From the NCBI GenBank assembly GCA_002633025.1, contig NMRB01000346.1, positions 339,705-403,704 of the forward strand: DNA of 64,000 nt, given 5' to 3'. Origin of the DNA: Notospermus geniculatus (taxonomy: Eukaryota; Nemertea; Pilidiophora; Heteronemertea; Lineidae). The notes beneath the pieces were generated by a model that searched no databases, was not told where the DNA came from, and worked only from the letters and a program-made list of their open reading frames with translations. Below, one piece after another: positions 56,701-63,369 of the stretch. The position numbers and the translations under genes were made by a program. The first letter of the stretch is position 1, and each line of letters starts with the position of its first letter.

Positions 56701-57658
56701 AACACGTCACATGGTTGAGAGTGCAATCAACCTGAAAATGACTCTTACACTTACACAAGATAAAGAGTGGCACAGCATGACAAATGGCATCTCCACAAAT
56801 CAAGACACCAAGGCCGTCTTATCGCAATTGTGAAGTCACAGAAAGTCCAATGACATACAAGGACAAAAACAAAGTTTTGTTGGGATTTTGCATTAGTGTG
56901 CAGTCAGACTAAGTTCAGCAAGTGACTAACTTTAGCAGGCCTCCTTTAGATTGAAAACTGAACCTTACCCTTAGAGTAGCTATCACAACTTCTCTGGCCT
57001 GCAACTCGCCTTCCAAGTAGCTCAGTAGACGAAGCAAGTCATTCTTGTTCAGTTCCATCTTGGGATGTCGCTGAAAAAGAGGAGAATTTCGACTTTCAGT
57101 TGATATTTTGCAGCCCCAGTCTGTTTTCCTTTGCTATTGCTGTTATCATTTTGTAAAATGTGAAATAGCTTCCTCAGACTGTCTTATCATCACTATCAGT
57201 CCCAACTCAACTGACAGTGACACAACTGTCAGTGTCACGATCACGGCTCCCGTACCCCTTCCCCCGGGATCCTTCCATCGGTGAAGGAAAATGTTGTGTT
57301 CTTCCATGCCATCCACACATTACCTGTCACAGGCCCCCATGCCAGACCCACAAATTCATTGTCCACTACCCCAGAAGAAAGCATGTACACAACTCCAATG
57401 CATCATGCACTTGATTATACACTGTATACATGTATGCCAAACCCGCACAGACTGTGGACAAAGACCCAAGGAACAGCTGAAAAATAAACCCTTATTACAC
57501 CGACAAGAGGGCGGAAATCGGCGTAAAATCTTGTTCAATGATTAGAAAAATACCTTGAGAGTATTTGTTGATAGTCTATCCGCATTATCAAAGCTTGTGC
57601 TGCTCGCAGAGCTGCCTTGACTGATGCGATTCGAGCCCCTCGGAGTTCGGGAAGCCAT
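31829..57658 (-). CDS. CTTNBP2: CTTNBP2, cortactin-binding protein 2 homologue, 18 coding exons, 1673 aa
   Basis: I joined 18 exons whose GT-AG borders and phases all agree; they total 5022 coding bases including the stop. The length (1673 aa) is close to the roughly 1660 aa of the vertebrate protein. The domain order is as in vertebrates: coiled-coil CortBP2 region (about residues 45-310), a serine and proline-rich linker with PPPVPP at about 488-493 (a likely SH3 ligand), about six ankyrin repeats (about 635-875), a P-loop module with Walker A GPSGTGKS at 1047-1054 and Walker B TILILDD at about 1114-1120, and a low-complexity serine-rich tail. Vertebrate CTTNBP2 binds cortactin, associates with microtubules and with striatin-PP2A (STRIPAK), and acts in the neuronal cytoskeleton. 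An in-frame TGA six codons upstream fixes the start. Introns of 5-6.6 kb hold foldback elements. Confidence 0.95.
32811..32943 (-). CDS. CTTNBP2: CTTNBP2 exon 17 (residues 1330-1373)
   Basis: 133 bases, phase 1 to 2. It has low complexity (KERYVSGFHGVNELDVQVKP, then SAPNSPVKHSPRAN) with possible SP phosphorylation sites. Confidence 0.88.
33104..33270 (-). CDS. CTTNBP2: CTTNBP2 exon 16 (residues 1274-1329)
   Basis: 167 bases, phase 2 to 1. WLHTLWNTTIAPVVSEAVMK corresponds to the IWFIKLWNNSVVPYL region of the vertebrate protein, which confirms the odd phase of the exon 15 donor. Confidence 0.9.
33664..34033 (-). CDS. CTTNBP2: CTTNBP2 exon 15, sensor-1 and helical lid region (residues 1151-1273)
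   Basis: 370 bases, phase 1 to 2. YIIGTMDRLRSSGLDL followed by QQRFRWVHCR resembles the sensor-1 and downstream arginine arrangement of AAA+ ATPases. It ends FLSCPVEVNKPKAIL with donor TTGAG before gttcgt, chosen because the next exon needs phase 2 and restores the conserved LWN-APVV motif. Confidence 0.88.
34171..34426 (-). CDS. CTTNBP2: CTTNBP2 exon 14, Walker B (residues 1066-1150)
   Basis: Phase 0 to 1. YPTILILDDLSKIAV carries a hydrophobic strand plus DD (about 1119-1120), an apparent Walker B, though the second acidic residue is Asp rather than Glu. The donor is AAGTCAG before gtgagt. Confidence 0.93.
34556..34722 (-). CDS. CTTNBP2: CTTNBP2 exon 13, Walker A (residues 1010-1065)
   Basis: Phase 1-0. 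It contains SVVFHGPSGTGKSYMARRIA, with a complete P-loop (GPSGTGKS; lysine 1053). This predicts nucleotide binding by the C-terminal half. Confidence 0.95.
34902..34997 (-). CDS. CTTNBP2: CTTNBP2 exon 12 (residues 978-1009)
   Basis: 96 bases, phase 1-1, reading GTRDWSPGTQLDTLPYEAVC and ENDVRSIHIHLK. It has canonical borders, and its phase matches both neighbours. Confidence 0.88.
35193..35498 (-). CDS. CTTNBP2: CTTNBP2 exon 11 (residues 876-977)
   Basis: 306 bases, phase 1-1. It is the linker between the ankyrin repeats and the P-loop module (DLKHEILCRVCIALEKTDQD), followed by a Ser/Pro segment. The donor is TCTATAG before gtatgt. Confidence 0.9.
35594..35711 (-). CDS. CTTNBP2: CTTNBP2 exon 10, last ankyrin segment (residues 837-875)
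   Basis: 118 bases, phase 0 to 1, acceptor ttctcttctag, donor AGCATTG before gtaagt. It encodes ECLEAVLHYYQVDLKKKNKF and GRNVYDIASAACKEFLNSI, the end of the ankyrin domain. Confidence 0.93.
35856..36065 (-). CDS. CTTNBP2: CTTNBP2 exon 9, ankyrin repeats (residues 767-836)
   Basis: 70 codons, phase 0-0. The repeat WSPIHAAIKSGHVPCLDQLL is followed by a longer loop (HTTQSAIPSDNHPSRLD) and the repeat GQTVAHLAAMRETT, as in vertebrate CTTNBP2, where a loop also splits these repeats. Confidence 0.93.
36271..36521 (-). CDS. CTTNBP2: CTTNBP2 exon 8, ankyrin repeats (residues 683-766)
   Basis: Phase 1-0. Two full repeats, FTPLHAASTQGHDECVRILL and RTPLYWSAFQGHEKCCQLLL, follow the end of the second. 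The donor is GACTTT before gtaagt. Confidence 0.95.
36837..37031 (-). CDS. CTTNBP2: CTTNBP2 exon 7, ankyrin repeats begin (residues 618-682)
   Basis: Acceptor ctctgttccag, donor CATATTG before gtaaga, phase 1-1. It holds the first repeat (SPLHDLAASGNAGELHKVLL) and the start of the second (GTTAVHLAADGGHI). Confidence 0.95.
37341..37470. mobile_element. 130-bp foldback element
   Basis: The outer ends gggacctcattc and gaataaggaggtccc are imperfect inverted repeats, with more loosely paired inner arms. No clear target duplication. Confidence 0.55.
37484..37652. mobile_element. 169-bp palindromic MITE
   Basis: The ends GCCCGTTGTACACG and CGTGTACAACGGGC are perfect inverted repeats, and pairing continues (taggattttt, then tataaatgnggct) for about 55 bases per arm. 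It sits 13 bases from the previous foldback. Confidence 0.85.
39131..39304. mobile_element. 174-bp Tc1/mariner-type MITE
   Basis: The ends CAGTGGAACCTCTCTATTAA and CTAAGGGAGGTTCCACTG are inverted, each followed inward by a gtgtcc/ggacac word. The left flank is TA and the right is TT, consistent with a degraded TA target. Confidence 0.7.
39701..39934. mobile_element. 234-bp palindromic MITE
   Basis: The ends ccaatagactctatcactcc and the complement of ggagtgatatcgtctattgg match, and pairing continues through aaaagagtgcagcacctta and catgacgtcccgcacgtcat. The arms are about 75 bases with few mismatches. Confidence 0.85.
42163..42268 (-). CDS. CTTNBP2: CTTNBP2 exon 6 (residues 583-617), linker before the ankyrin repeats
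   Basis: A small exon of 106 bases with acceptor tttttcgttgcag and donor ACATCAG before gtactg, phase 0 to 1. It encodes FDLPDSLPLSDPAESDGDEP and LTPDVLKQFLQSLTS. It is the only exon found in the 11.8 kb between exons 5 and 7, and it makes their otherwise incompatible phases agree, which is strong support. Confidence 0.9.
42410..42860. repeat. AT-rich low-complexity patch with repeated gcgtgcccgccgc word
   Basis: The word gcgtgcccgccgc occurs at about 42411 and 42477, alternating with A-rich and T-rich runs such as aaaataaaattttatttt, which recur at about 42740-42840. The T-rich runs can fold on the A-rich runs. The class is unknown. Confidence 0.55.
43325..43560. repeat. 18-bp minisatellite in intron 5
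   Basis: Units of ggttcacaacngaattctg vary at a few positions (accagattc, agccgaattcctg, tttacaac) and form higher-order groups of three. On the minus strand a frame stays open as a hexapeptide array of NSVVNR and NSAVNQ type; this follows from an 18-bp unit and is not evidence of translation. Confidence 0.85.
44672..44859. mobile_element. 188-bp TA-flanked MITE, TGTGACC family
   Basis: The ends TGTGACCCGTGCCAGCAAAA and the complement of ttttgctggcacaggtcaca are inverted, with TA on both sides (44670-44671, 44860-44861). It shares its terminal word and the ccagcaaaa motif with the element at 56385, so both are likely one Tc1/mariner-type family. Confidence 0.8.
48823..50013 (-). CDS. CTTNBP2: CTTNBP2 exon 5 (residues 186-582), coiled coil and proline-rich linker
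   Basis: 397 codons, phase 0-0. It continues the coiled coil (QLSDFDTEREQLRAKL is the family signature) to about residue 310, then a serine, threonine and proline-rich linker with TPPPVPP. The donor is TCTCAG before gtttgt, chosen because the next exon (42268) continues in phase 0. Without splicing the frame adds VCVQAD and stops at 48802, which gives a possible short isoform. Confidence 0.93.
50014..51307. other. CTTNBP2 intron 4, 1.3 kb
   Basis: Nothing else is recognised. Small open frames at 50853-51276 have no splice or domain support. Confidence 0.6.
51308..51415 (-). CDS. CTTNBP2: CTTNBP2 exon 4 (residues 150-185)
   Basis: 36 codons, phase 0-0. It is charged coiled coil (LTSELETEKKKHAQDM, then ALGKERERLKNE). 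The donor is AATGAG before gtgaga. Confidence 0.93.
51736..51975 (-). CDS. CTTNBP2: CTTNBP2 exon 3 (residues 70-149)
   Basis: 80 codons, phase 0-0. It starts AEKARQMLYQAKYGRFGLGD and includes PFYSLQRD, matching the YGRFNLNDPFLALQRD region of vertebrate CTTNBP2, then a helical stretch (QLAQLENLIAIQKKAQIKMR). Confidence 0.95.
52012..52390. repeat. Minisatellite of about 34 bp with AGGTCA half-sites
   Basis: About ten units of cactttaccattgatttgtc plus acagaggtcaagga. Most units contain AGAGGTCAAGGACA, an AGGTCA nuclear-receptor half-site directly followed by AGGACA. The array starts 36 bases upstream of the exon 3 acceptor. A regulatory role is speculation. Confidence 0.85.
54040..54374. mobile_element. 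335-bp TIR element with 5-bp target duplication
   Basis: The ends CAGGGTTCCTCC and GGAGGAACCCTG are exact inverted repeats, with TAGGA on both sides (54035-54039, 54375-54379). The inside repeats ggactttnatgg words and is AT-rich. CAGGG ends recall hAT elements, but the 5-bp duplication does not fit, so the superfamily is open. Confidence 0.75.
54406..54514. mobile_element. 109-bp palindromic MITE
   Basis: The arms gggcccatgttcccgaagcc and the complement of ggcttcgggaacatgggtcc continue through gtcgttaggttaacgatgtc for about 43 bases with two mismatches, around a loop of about 20 bases. Confidence 0.9.
55268..55479. mobile_element. 212-bp palindromic MITE
   Basis: The ends GCCCAGTTCACACTGCCACG and the exact complement at the right (cgtggcagtgtgaactgggc) extend into attccgaccacgatgcctct and tacgaa, about 45 perfectly paired bases. 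The middle contains further copies of ccacgat and ctctacgaaa words. No convincing target duplication. Confidence 0.9.
56385..56588. mobile_element. 204-bp TA-flanked MITE, TGTGACC family
   Basis: The ends TGTGACCCTCCACAGTAAAA and the complement of ttttgctgtggagggtcaca differ at one base, and pairing continues through ccagtcgcatgtc. TA lies on both sides (56383-56384, 56589-56590). It is the second member of the family seen at 44672. Confidence 0.85.
56969..57070 (-). CDS. CTTNBP2: CTTNBP2 exon 2 (residues 36-69)
   Basis: The acceptor is ctctttttcag and the donor is CTAAGG before gtaagg, phase 0-0, 34 codons. It reads RHPKMELNKNDLLRLLSYLE and continues GELQAREVVIATLR, the conserved opening of the CortBP2 domain. 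Confidence 0.95.
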
Positions 57659-57738
57659 CTTGGATTGAGATCGTCAACTTCTGTATCAAAATTGCCTTCG
57701 CAAATGCCTAAATCTGCAGTATAACCGCATGAATTCAT
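57049..57738 (-). promoter_or_regulatory. Upstream ORF overlapping the CTTNBP2 start
   Basis: An ATG at 57738 opens a frame that passes the CTTNBP2 start out of frame. After splicing of intron 1 it ends at TGA (57051-57049) in exon 2, giving 68 codons. If the transcript begins upstream of 57738, this overlapping uORF would be expected to reduce initiation at the main ATG. The transcription start is unknown. Confidence 0.35.
57554..57658 (-). CDS. CTTNBP2: CTTNBP2 exon 1 (residues 1-35)
   Basis: ATG lies at 57658-57656 in the context CCAAGATGGCT (A at -3, G at +4), preceded in frame by TGA, so this is the true start. It encodes MASRTPRGSNRISQGSS and a serine-rich remainder. The donor is CTCAAG before gtattt, phase 0. 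The longer open frame through this region is a different frame (see the uORF). Confidence 0.9.
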
Positions 57739-58078
57739 TGAATCATTATCATTTTTGCATGATAATGCATCTAATTGAGAAAAAACGGAATCACGGCGGT
57801 GTTTTGAGTATCTTTATCGAATTTCCGAATGACAAATTAGTGGACCATCTCCTCGCACGAACCCACAAGGTCACGTGATGCTTCTATTAACGCTGTCTGG
57901 GTGCGTATAAGCAGCCGCAGATTCGTATTTGGTCCAGCGGCTGAAGGTCAACTCTGCCCATGTTTGGATGACGCGTCGCTTGCATCTATAGGCTACTACC
58001 CAGAAAAAAAATTGACCATGGACGTAAAATAGCAGAAGACGATAAACGCCAAATAGAATGGAACAGGTTCGACAGTAG

Positions 58079-58317
58079 NNNNNNNNNNNNNNNNNNNNNN
58101 NNNNNNNNNNNNNNNNNNNNNNNNNNNNNNNNNNNNNNNNNNNNNNNNNNNNNNNNNNNNNNNNNNNNNNNNNNNNNNNNNNNNNNNNNNNNNNNNNNNN
58201 NNNNNNNNNNNNNNNNNNNNNNNNNNNNNNNNNNNNNNNNNNNNNNNNNNNNNNNNNNNNNNNNNNNNNNNNNNNNNNNNNNNNNNNNNNNNNNNNNNNN
58301 NNNNNNNNNNNNNNNNN
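58079..58317. other. Assembly gap, 239 N
   Basis: This run of N between the two divergent genes may hide the signal-peptide exon of the lectin gene. Confidence 1.
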
Positions 58318-59266
58318 AATGGTCGTCAGGCTAGCGCAGGAGGAAACCTTCCCTTTCCGAGGGTAGGATACAGTATAGTCTGCTTATTGTAAGGTTATAT
58401 TCGAATGGTCATGGTTTCTATACCCATTTATCCGGATAAACCCGCGGCGTTGAACAATAAAATATCGGACTGAGATTCCTGAGGACGTCGACTCCTGTCA
58501 CACCGGACGTCTCTGTCGCCCGCCGCAGTCAGTTCGCACATTCCGTTCGCACACTGACGTCCTGGAAAAACACGTTTTTCGGAGACGTCTAACCCCGTCC
58601 CTATGCTACATGAAGCTACGGCCCCGCTATTGGCGCTTTTTGTAAGTAGTGACACTTGGAAAACGCTTGAGTTGGCGTCTAGTGCCGCAGTAAAACTCGC
58701 GACGGAAATCGCAGTCAGTCGTCCATCCATTCCATTTATTCAATCAATAGTCCCAACGTGATGTAGCGCGTACTTACAGGTGACATACCTGCCTGATAAA
58801 ACACGGAGTAAGAGGAATGCACCAATAAAGAGTCATTATATATTAATTACAAAACTAACTTTCGGCTCTTGACAGAGATGTGCTGAGAGAAGGACATGTT
58901 TATGGTGGTGAAAAAAAGGAAATGTTATATTTCCCATGGATTTGTGATCAGGAAAGCAAAATTCGCACCGTGCATTTCTCGAAGGCTGGTTGTCCCATTC
59001 ATTTCTTGATTTGGGCGTGTCGGATTATCAAATTCGAGGATGTTCGGACGCGTTGACTTGTCAGTGGTCATTGGCATCATTTCGTTCCGTCTCTCAAACG
59101 TCCTTGGACAGTTTTGCACCCAGAAAGGTAATGATTTATCCTGAGTGTAGATGTTTTCTTCAGTAGGCCTTACTTCTTCCAACTTATTCCCTCCACAACA
59201 GCTTGACTGTCCGGCAACGTAGAAATCACTTCTTCGTAGCAGACCCATTAGTACTTTGGGAGAGAA

Positions 59267-59590
59267 GGCGTCGAAATCGCTAGACATTCTTGGGACTGGG
59301 GTAAACAACGTCGTCAGTGACATTTTAGAAAGGAGACGCCGCTAGAAGACCGAACAATGCAGAAAAATTCATTTTCAGAAATTGTCATCTCGTTATATCT
59401 CTCCTTATCTTTCTTTGGGTGAGGGGGAGGCGTCGAAATCGCTGGTCATTTGTCCCAGCATGGGACGTACACGATTTCAGTGACTTTTGAGAGGAGGGAC
59501 ACCGCTGGAGAACCTAATGCAGAAAAATTGATTTTCGGAAATTGTCGTAGTATAACCTGTCCATATCTCGCTCTCTCTCCTTTTCCGCCC
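59267..59590. repeat. Tandem pair of about 162 bp just upstream of the lectin exon
   Basis: ggcgtcgaaatcgctgg-type sequence at 59267 recurs at 59429, with matching internal words (gtgacntttnagagagg, aatgcagaaaaatt). The second copy runs into the acceptor of the first lectin exon; the first copy lacks a usable acceptor. The copies are about 80 percent alike by eye. Confidence 0.7.
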
Positions 59591-59597
59591 TTCACAG

Positions 59598-59837
59598 ATA
59601 ACTATGCACTGAAACAGCCCGCCTACCAAAGCACCGATTACCCCCCTGGGGGCGGGGCAGCCAGCAAAGCAGTCGACGGCAATAAGAAGACAAAATGGGA
59701 GGGTCCGGAGTGGACTTGTAGCCACACAGATGGGTCGGCTCCGCATGATCCCTGGTGGTACGTGGACCTCGGCTTTAGGGTAGACGTCTCAACTGTAGAT
59801 GTTGTGAACCGCTGGGGCCTTTGGATTGAAGGTTTTG
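59598..59837 (+). CDS. Lectin exon 1: N-terminal half of the F5/8C domain
   Basis: The acceptor is cgcccttcacag and the donor is GGTTTTG before gtgagt, phase 1-1. It needs an upstream exon ending in G to give the Asp codon of DNYALKQ. Confidence 0.88.
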
Positions 59838-60919
59838 GTGAGTATTTTCATCATGTCCTTTCGCACTCCTCCGTCGATCAGTTCACCCGTCTGGAGTGAT
59901 GTAACTGGGGCGAAACAAATCGAGGACGAAGACAGTTGACAGGAGGTTCCAAAATCTCATTACCGGCATCTTACATGGGGTCGATTCCGATAGGGGTGCT
60001 CGGTCTAAATTCGATGCAAGACTTCTAGTCTGTCGCTGAGTCCGCGCTATAGTTCACGCAGGAGGGACTGTCTCGGCGGGTGCCAAGGATTCGAAGACGG
60101 AACAATCAGATACCGTTTTTGACTTTTCAGGGGCGTCCCAGACCCCGCCTATAATTAACTCGTACTTTTTTCAGGGCGTAGGTTATCTGGATTCAAAGTA
60201 TACATCGGTGACATCAAGCCACCGGAGGGGTTTCAGACCGGCCCGTATTGCTTCAACCACACCGGGACCGCGGGAGACGGTCAGATATTCACTATTCCTT
60301 GTCATGGAATGAGTGGGAGATTTGTGGGAATCACCCGGAAGAGCACGGGCTATCCTCTGACGATGTGCGAGGTTTCAGTCAGTGGTAAGTCAGAAGCTAT
60401 ATACGCTACCCCATCTCCTGCCCCATCTGACAGCCGACGGTGACTTCGCCTTCGGACGAGCTCCATGTCTTTGTCGCACCTGCAATGTAAACCATCACCA
60501 ATCAAACCTTCAAAGGTTCCCGCATATGTTATATTGGATTGAGCAATTGCTGGGTCTGGGAGCCGCAATGATGGTTCAGGAGCGAATGCATCTGTTCGAG
60601 ATGGCTCATGGTTCCCGACTATGTCGCTCGACGACACTGCGCGCACTTGGCGAGTACCATGAGTACGGTGCTACTTTCTGTCTTTCCAGGAAAGTGCCCA
60701 TCTTGGGGCGTATTCGCATCAACTGCATCAGCCTTGCCACTTCAGCGATTGTCCACTGTAAAGACACGGTCAAAAGTTGAATGTGCCGTCAAATGCGAAC
60801 AGAACTCGGATTGTCACCAGTTCGACTATCAAGAGGGAGAGGTGTACGGATGCCATTTGTTCGGGCTGTCTCTGGTGCCTGGAGGTCAGAAGATGGCCTC
60901 CTTCGTGCGAAAAACCTAA
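59598..60919 (+). CDS. Secreted lectin-like gene: fucolectin-type F5/8C domain plus PAN/apple domain (5' end missing)
   Basis: Three phase-1 exons (59598-59837, 60175-60384, 60690-60919) encode about 226 residues. The first two give a fucolectin-type discoidin domain: DNYALKQPAYQS, AVDGNKKTKWEG, CSHTDG, PWWYVDLG, NRWGLWIEGFGRRLSGFKVY, and CEVSVSG at the end. The His of CSHT, the Arg of NRW and the Arg of RRL stand where eel fucolectin places its fucose ligands (inference by position). The third exon has a PAN/apple pattern, KVECAVKCEQNSDCHQFDY and GCHLFG, then stops. Such proteins are usually secreted glycan-binding recognition or mucus proteins in invertebrates. The signal-peptide exon is not found and may lie in the N run. 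Confidence 0.88.
60175..60384 (+). CDS. Lectin exon 2: C-terminal half of the F5/8C domain
   Basis: The acceptor is tacttttttcag and the donor is GTCAGTG before gtaagt, phase 1-1. It reads RRLSGFKVYIGDIKPPEGFQ, then CFNHTG and IPCHGMSGRFVGI, ending CEVSVS. Confidence 0.88.
60690..60919 (+). CDS. Lectin exon 3: PAN/apple domain and stop
   Basis: The acceptor is tgtctttccag, and phase 1 joins to G of exon 2. KCPSWGVFAS precedes the PAN core; cysteines in ECAVKC, DCHQF and GCHLFG fit a short PAN domain. It ends SFVRKT and TAA at 60917-60919. Confidence 0.85.
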
Positions 60920-61456
60920 AACGGCAACGTCAGAAAGAAGGATATCTACCATTTCTACGCTTGAAAAAGGAACTAACTGGCGGATATTGCATACGACATA
61001 CTCCACCGGGGTTTAATTTCAATTTTTGCACCATATTTGTAGTTTGTTGCGTATATAACAGAGGGCGCTGGATTAAGGTGTGGCTTCGCGCCGCTCGAAG
61101 ACGGTCGCTGACGGCGAAGCGAGTTGCTCCAAACTGTCGACCCTCATTTTATTCGTTAAACATGTTAATGGCTTCGGGTATTTGTGCAAAGCATTGACCA
61201 GCTCCAAAAATGCCGTGTCGTTCCGGACTCCGTCAGGCCTGACATGTACATACACGTCCACCGACGTTGCTGAGAGTTGAGACCGGCGCATTCGGCGCTC
61301 CGGCGGCTTCATCGACTGTTCATGGAGGAAACTTGGAACGAACAAAAATCACGAACTCGTTTATGCATTTTTCATTTAGATGCCGGAGAATATGTGATCG
61401 ATGACGGATGATCGAAAATATGTTATTTTTTGTATCATTGAACGACTGAGGACATA

Positions 61457-62063
61457 CACTCTAAAACATTTCTCGTCGTACTGACAAGCTGGAGCTCGTT
61501 CTCAGAATATGCTTAAATTGACAGGGTCTAATCTTGTCAATTGACAAGTTTTTAACTTGTCATCCTCGGAAAAGAGACATCTTATCATTGAAACAACTAC
61601 ATCTCGTCATTCAGGCTACACAAAAATTAAAAATTATGCGCCGCCAAGAGACCGTTATGCGGTAGTTACAAGTACTAATAACAGGTACATATGAAAGAAA
61701 AACTCTCCCAAATTTCAGGGCCTACGGCGGGATTCGAACCTACGACCTATGAAATATATAAACTACTAGACATAACCCCTAAACCCTCGTGGCTATTGAG
61801 GCAACGATGGTGACAGCATGCTTAGAGTTCAAGAAATTGAGCGATAAATGTGAGGGAAGCGCATGCGCAATAATGTCCTGCCACCTGCAACTTATCGCCA
61901 TAACTAGACACCTTGTCAACTGGATAAACTGAACTCGTCCCAGAGATGTGCGGCACGCCATGACAAGTAAATCGTGTCATGAATGACGTAATTCGTCAGG
62001 CTGACTAAAGCATCTCATCAATATTCGCAGACAAGTTGCGGTGACAAGAATTTTTTAAGAGTG
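61457..62063. mobile_element. 607-bp TA-flanked element with GACAAG motifs and a tRNA-like module
   Basis: The ends CACTCTAAAACATTTCTCGTC (left) and the complement of gacaagaattttttaagagtg (right) are imperfect inverted repeats, with TA on both sides (61455-61456, 62064-62065). The interior has many TTGTCA and TGACAAG words, some as direct hairpins (cttgtcaattgacaag at about 61533). It has no protein, so it is a nonautonomous Tc1/mariner-type element. Confidence 0.75.
61722..61797 (-). ncRNA. tRNA-like Pol III module (tRNA relic)
   Basis: On the minus strand, GGTTCGAATCC matches the tRNA B box exactly, and TAGCCACGAGGG about 45 bases upstream matches the A box at 10 of 12 positions. The acceptor and T stems pair poorly, so this is a decayed tRNA or a SINE head rather than a working tRNA. 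Confidence 0.5.
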
Positions 62064-63113
62064 TAGGCCTAGTATTCCTTGGACTATGAGGGGGAGGCCA
62101 CGTGCTCAAGACACGGCTCCTCGGGGACAGAATTTGAAGTATCTATTGCATCTAATGTACGGTACTTCAGGTTTCATTTGTAATTAGTTTTAATGAATAC
62201 CGGTGTTCATCAATAGTGCCACATCATAACCCGCGGGCGGACGAGTTCGTCGGCTCGGGGCCTCGTCCGTCGACCACATTTTGTCCTCAAGTTCCACTTG
62301 AAAAAGACCCCGGTTGGGGTCGAAAATTCGTGAATTCTGGAGATTGACTTCTTGCTTATTATCATTTTGTGTGTCAATTTTGTGCTATTCTGTATCTTGT
62401 CCTCAATCACGTTACACATAAATCCGTCTACGGACGGGCTTGACACTTCTGTCAGATCGCGTTCGTTACCAGCACATGACTGTACGTCTCCAGCCTTGCT
62501 CTATTATCCAACCAATCACGAAAGATAAATGTGTCTTTGTATTTAGTAAATGTATCTCTAATCAATAAAACCTCATTTCATTTTTATTTGTGTTAGCCAA
62601 TTGCAACGATGCGCCGTTCGATTTCACCAGTATGGTACAAAACGAAAAACATAAGCTCTAATTAGCTCGTACGATAAAACAAAGTGTTTGCATGGTTAAG
62701 TGAGTCTTTTTATGACGAATTCGTCCGCAGGGGCCGATCAGGAGTTCCGCTCGAATGAGCACAATCATTAACAGTCGGACGCGACACTTTTCCTCTGTTT
62801 TTTCCGTCTTTGGGTACGACCGCTCGTAGACTGGTACCCGGTCCTAACGATTTTACATCGGACTTTTGTTGCCTACCAGCGCGCAGATTGGTAGGATCAG
62901 GTACTAGTCTAGACCGCTCGCGCCGCCGCCCTGTCATGATAAGTTAGGCTGGAATCATTGTTATTGTTTATTCAGCGAACGAAAACAATTGAGCACGTGG
63001 TTATAGTATCCATGACACAACAACGTCTGGATTCGACAACTCGTGTCACACCCGAATGCCTTCTTGTCCCTTTGACACCTGAACTGGTTGGTGTAAATTC
63101 CAAACATCACCTA

Positions 63114-63369
63114 TTAAAGATAATATATCACGGATATTTTCGCGGGCCACGAAAATCATTGTTTATTTACATTTTGTTTGTTTATTTCTCGTTTTTCTTT
63201 GTCTTATGAGTAATTTGTTGGTGGCGTGCCCCTCTAGAAATTCCTTTGATACTGAAAATATTCAATTTGGTGGGTTGGCATGTCCCAAAAGTCCAAAATA
63301 ACATGATGTAAACATCAATGTTTACAAACATTAAACGTAAACAATGAAGTCGTGATATATTATCTTTAA
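63114..63369. mobile_element. TTAA-flanked MITE, about 250 bp
   Basis: TTAA lies at 63114-63117 and 63366-63369. Inside, agataatatatcacg and cgtgatatattatct are perfect inverted repeats. A TTAA target is typical of piggyBac, although the ends do not start with the usual CCC. Confidence 0.7.

Larger units (their letters stand above)
51976..56968. other. CTTNBP2 intron 2, 5.0 kb
   Basis: No nested gene was recognised. It contains the AGGTCA minisatellite next to exon 3 and four foldback elements. A smaller inverted pair atgcggaagtgat with atcacttccgcat lies at about 53929-53968. Confidence 0.6.
57659..59597. promoter_or_regulatory. Head-to-head intergenic region between CTTNBP2 and the lectin gene
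   Basis: The CTTNBP2 5' untranslated region and promoter should lie just above 57658, and the first exon of the plus-strand lectin gene should lie here or within the N run. No TATA box or other element is identified with confidence. Open frames on the minus strand at 58428-58730 and 58925-59323 have no recognised domain. Confidence 0.4.

Noticed and set aside
57535-57738. Minus-strand frame starting MNSCGYTAD as the CTTNBP2 N-terminus
   Set aside because: It does not join exon 2 in the conserved frame. The frame starting at 57658 does, and it has an in-frame stop just upstream.
58428-58730. 100-codon minus-strand frame beside the N run
   Set aside because: No family match and no clear splice context.
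58925-59323. 132-codon minus-strand frame with ATG and stop
   Set aside because: No recognised domain or signal peptide. It starts within the 162-bp tandem repeat and the other copy does not preserve it. It might be real but I cannot support it.
59389-59420. Possible signal-peptide exon of the lectin gene (ATG at about 59348, hydrophobic stretch, then gggtgagg)
   Set aside because: The donor would leave phase 2, but the next exon needs phase 1. The sequence is also half of a tandem repeat.
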